Assembly: GCA_019916065.1 (NCBI GenBank)
Contig: CM034236.1
Span: 54,898,690 to 54,962,689 of the forward strand
DNA length: 64,000 bases
Reading direction: 5' to 3'
Origin: Vitellaria paradoxa
Taxonomy: Eukaryota > Streptophyta > Magnoliopsida > Ericales > Sapotaceae
In this document: positions 60,300 through 64,000 of the stretch, piece after piece
Numbering within the stretch: the first letter of the stretch is position 1
Layout: each line of letters starts with the position of its first letter
Notes under the pieces: model-generated
The model's database searches: none
Seen by the model: only the letters and a program-made list of their open reading frames with translations
What the model was told of the DNA's origin: nothing
Position numbers and translations under genes: made by a program

Positions 60300-60617
60300 T
60301 GTATATATTCATTCGATCGACGTTAATCTCACAGCACAAACTCGCGTAATCCGTGTGTATTCCTTCGTATATAATCCTTTAACAGATTTTTATCTCACTA
60401 TATGTTCACGCAATTGATAAGGAATGAAACAAAAACGGAAAACGTGATTTTCGATTCCATAATTTTCGGCAACTCTATCTCAGTTAATTATAGAAAAAGG
60501 GCATTTAAGTCATATTATAAATTATATTCAAAACAAACTCGTGAGACCCACTCAAAAGTATGACTTAAATACAAAACTTTTCACATTAATGTGACTTAAA
60601 AGCAATACTTTTTTTTT
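60300..60617. other. Right flank of the satellite inside the element
   Basis: AT-rich sequence with subterminal tatgacttaaa and gtgacttaaaa repeats. No gene is seen. Confidence 0.5.
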
Positions 60618-60790
60618 AGTGTGACTAATAACTTTAAAAGATTACCAAGTATGACTTGGATACAATTTTCCGTAACTCAAAATATCCTTGGATTAGTGCC
60701 CAAAGCCCTAGTTGAGTGGATTGTTTTGTCAGTGCACTGGTTTTCAAAAGCTGGATTAATTAATGATTTTGTTATTATTATTTTTTTGCG

Positions 60791-61300
60791 AGTAAATCAC
60801 ACCTACTTTTTTTAATATTTAAACAATTATACTTAATACTCATAACATTTAAAAGTTACACTTGTCTTTCTTATTTTGAAATTTTATAAATATTGATTCA
60901 CTCCGACAAAATCAATCATTAAAATTTAATATAAAATGTCAAATTAATTAAAATTTTAAGTATTTTTCTGATTTATCCCTCACTTTCTCTCATTCTGTCG
61001 GTTTTTTTTTTTTATAAAAATTCTCAAAAACTTTTTGTTTTTAATTATTTTTGCTTATTTTTTGAGATTTTTATTAAAAAATGACAAAAATGTGAGAGAA
61101 TCAGATATAAAATAGAAAAAATGTTTAAAATTTTAGTTATTTTAACATTTTATGTTAAATTTTAACTGCTAATTTTATGAGAAGGGGTCAATGTTAACAT
61201 CATTTTAAAATAAAAGAAGTAAGTATAACTTCTAAATATTATGAATGGTAAATGTAATTACTCAAATATTAAGAGAATGTAGATGTAATATACCCTTATT
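60791..61300. mobile_element. MITE with long inverted repeats
   Basis: The left arm agtaaatcacacctactttt ... catttaaaagttacacttg is matched on the other strand by ggtatattacatctacattc ... tatttagaagttatacttac, over about 95 bases with roughly 70% identity by eye. The element is about 510 bp with no coding capacity. Its first bases resemble those of the repeat at 4643. Confidence 0.65.
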
Positions 61301-64000
61301 TTTTCTCTTGAAAAAAAAAATTAACTCAAAAGTGAAAACAAAACCCAAAAATTGTTTTTTAAAATGCAATATATATATTAGTAATAACCTGTACCTACGG
61401 CACTCTAAACAAAATTAGTATTAAATTTCTTATATAGTTAAAATTTTGGACAAAAAGTTTAAATCGAAAAAATTATGATAATTCATGAATTTTAATTTTT
61501 TTATTCCAAAACTTTAAATCCTATTAGTTACTACATATATTTTAGTGTCTCTCTCTATTAATTTTTGATAAATACTATAAAAAAACACACAAATTATGAT
61601 ATTTTAACTTGGAATGTTTAAATTCTTAGAAATCATAATTGTACAGAATTTAAGTTAACAATTTTGATTTGAATATGATTTCCACTATTGAAATACGACG
61701 AAATTTAAAATACTCAAACTGTTTTGTGAGATAAATAGCAATGGAGTCTATTAATATAAGAATTGAGCAGAAAGTTAATAATATAAAAATAATCCCAATT
61801 GTTAAATAAAAAAATATAATTCTTAACTATTAAATTTTAATTTATGAAAGGAACATTTTAAAAATAGTACTGTTTTATCACATAGATATATATTTACTTG
61901 CATGGTAAGGAGCTGAAGAACAAAAAAAATATACTGCAACAGAAGGACCTCTTCTTTTCAATAAGTTTCAGTTTCCTGCTAGACACTGACCATTCAGTGG
62001 AGAGCTTCAGTTCTCTGTTTGGTATTGATGATTTCATGCTGTGAATTTGGTATTTTTATTCTTAAGAAACAGAAGGGGGGTGGATGAAAACCAACGGTAC
62101 TGACACAATTGCAAGTGCATTTTCAATCAATTAATTAATTTTTTGTAATTGGGGGATGGCACATATATATATATATATATATATAAACAGTCACAGCCGT
62201 TTGTCATTTATTGTACTTTTCGTCACTGATTTCATATTACTCGGAATAGACAATATTTGCTTTTATCACCCCTTTCCAGTTTGGTTGTTACGTTCGCATC
62301 TTGAATGTTTGTGGAGATGACAAACTGGCCCAGAGGTGACAGCACACCTCTCAAGTCTGCTCCGTTATGGTTTCAAGCATCAATTAAAGTTTATCTCTCT
62401 CCTTCAAAACTATCAACTCTTCTACCCCTTTTTGTTATATGTTGTCTTATATTGGTTCGAAATAAAAATTACTTATTCTTTATAAGAGATGGACATTCCT
62501 CACTTTAACACTTATGTTTTAAGGTTGAGACTTCTACTCTTATATGTTGTTGGGTTTCTTTAACATGGTATCAGAGCGGACTTTTAATTGAGTCTTACCA
62601 TAATCCACGCTAAGCCTATATCCATGTATATATTAAAATTAAGAGAAATGGAGTGTTTTAAATTGAAGAAAAATTTTGCTAAGTTCTGTCGGACATATTA
62701 ATCTTAGTTGTTGATCATTGAGAGTTCAAACGTGAGTTAGCGGTGACTTAGAAGAGAAATGTGCTCTTGGGAAAAAAAAAAAAAAAAAGAAAAAGAAAAA
62801 TCGAATTCTATTATTGAAATTAATGGGTCTGCGGAAAATTAAAGTCTTTGATTCTGAGGAGGCTTCGTGCAAGTAAAGTAAGGACTTGCGCAGCAACAGG
62901 GTCCTCCAGTTGCAATTGACGAGTAAGTACTGATGATGAACACGGAAGTCAATCTCGCGCTTAGGCATGTTTGGTGGTACTAAAAATTATTAATTTTAAC
63001 TAATTTTTATATTTTTTTTCAATTAAATTTTTTTGCATATCACTTTTATGTTACATTTTTTTTATTTTTATTATATTTTTTATCCCCTTTTTTGTCAACT
63101 AAATAGAACTTGAATAAACTCTGTAATTTATTTATTTAATTTCTTTCCCTCCTCGGAATTAAAATTTTTATAATTTATATATATTGGTAAAGAGTACTTA
63201 GGCTGTTATATATAGGTAGTGACCATTAGCTTTAATGGCTCGAAAGTTACTGTAGAGGCAACATCAAATTTAAAATCCCATCAACATATCATTCAGTTTT
63301 TTTTTTTTTTTTTCTTTTTGGGGTACTTTATGAATTATGAATTAAAAGAAATTTAAAAAAAGGCTTAACATTGGACATCTTTTGGTGATGTCTGTTGTCT
63401 TTACTTAAAAGCCTTAATCATTAGATCGGCTTGTCTTTAAAATAAATTAAAAAAAAAAAAAAAGGTACTAGATTCATATACTATCTATTGTTTGGGCTTG
63501 ATTGAGCGGAGATGTTTTGTTACGCCCATACTTGTTGCCTTATAAATTAAGTGGAATGACTAATGCATGTTATTACCATACTCGCTTGTAGGCATGGCTA
63601 CTCCTTTAAAAAATAAAAATAAATATCTTTTAAAAAGGTTTTTAAAGGAGTAATTTATTTATAAAATTTATCGCTGTAACATTATTTTAATAATTTCTTG
63701 AGAGTATTATTTAATAAAATAATTTTTGTCATTATAATAATACCACTATCACAATTATTGTGATTGTTTTTTTTTTTTTAAAGTAAAATTTAAAATACTA
63801 GCTTTTTACATTATGGTTACGTCTGGTAAATTAAAAAAATACAACTTTTTTAAACTTTTATTCTAATGTTGACATGTGTCACTTTTTTACAAAAATTATA
63901 TATTTAATAGAAATTTGTAAAAATTAAAAAAAATTAAAAAAATTTAAAGAAAGTAGGAAAAAATTTTGTGTGGCAATATTTTTCGTATGTTTGATAAATT
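61301..64000. other. Gene-free right end with LTR debris
   Basis: No coding region was recognised. A primer-binding-site motif lies at 62566. A TA tract lies at 62164-62185. A MITE-like stretch (about 62965-63115) shares phrases with 52855-53000. The remaining sequence is AT-rich. Confidence 0.5.
62566..62577 (+). mobile_element. Initiator-tRNA primer-binding site of an LTR element remnant
   Basis: The 12-mer tggtatcagagc is complementary to the 3' end of plant initiator tRNA-Met and directly follows tttaaca, a typical LTR 3' end. The upstream LTR border is unclear and no gag or pol follows, so this is probably a solo piece of a TRIM or LTR element. Confidence 0.7.

Larger units (their letters stand above)
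58282..60657. mobile_element. 2.4-kb terminal-inverted-repeat element carrying a satellite array
   Basis: The left end at 58282-58321 runs aagtcatac ... aatctt ... aagtcacact over 40 bases. On the opposite strand the right end (60657-60618) runs aagtcatac ... aatctt ... tagtcacact over the same 40 bases. The termini may extend about 25 bases further out. Inside are an 82-bp duplication (58423-58586), short repeats of the acagtaccacataataaa type (58570-58690), the 146-bp array and further gacttaaa-type subterminal repeats (60500-60600). It has no coding capacity. I infer a non-autonomous DNA transposon, possibly Mutator-like. No target duplication was identified. Confidence 0.6.

Noticed and set aside
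58282..60657. CRISPR-like array, because of the regular repeats
   Set aside because: The units are contiguous 146-bp satellites with no unique spacers, in a plant nuclear context.

Overview
The window is eudicot plant nuclear DNA. It is AT-rich and carries spliced genes with GT-AG introns, long gene-poor spacers packed with short transposon remnants, TA microsatellites and homopolymer runs. The species cannot be named from the sequence.

Layout. Positions 1-1000 hold the decayed 3' end of a Ty1/copia retrotransposon. On the minus strand at about 4917-5399 lies a broken Casparian-strip membrane domain (CASP) gene. It is followed at 7075-10959 by an intronless P-class pentatricopeptide repeat (PPR) gene that resembles Arabidopsis At5g15280. 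A Mutator-type MITE sits at 12005-12278. A 53-residue membrane microprotein gene is at 13906-14067 (+). A microRNA169 precursor lies on the minus strand at about 16536-16743. A repeat-rich stretch follows, including an imperfect palindrome of about 870 bp (21309-22181).

The centre holds a divergent gene pair. A five-exon gene for a KH-domain RNA-binding protein (minus, coding 26527-29115, 5' leader near 30700) faces a ten-exon polypyrimidine-tract-binding protein gene (plus, 32188-40553). A SINE with a clear target-site duplication lies between them. Further right are a SINE-like GC-rich block, degenerate TRIM/LTR pieces, a three-exon alpha-expansin gene (51707-53931, +) whose second intron carries a 145-bp tandem repeat, another SINE, and a 2.4-kb terminal-inverted-repeat element filled by about eleven copies of a 146-bp satellite (58282-60657).

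The order CASP - PPR - KH matches my recollection of Arabidopsis At5g15290-At5g15280-At5g15270. The microprotein and PTB genes recall the sister duplicated block near At3g01130-At3g01150. The window therefore looks like an old conserved gene neighbourhood that has been expanded by small transposons. The PPR, KH and PTB genes are RNA-metabolism housekeeping genes. Expansin acts in cell-wall loosening. CASP would act in Casparian-strip formation, but this copy is dead. miR169 represses NF-YA transcription factors.
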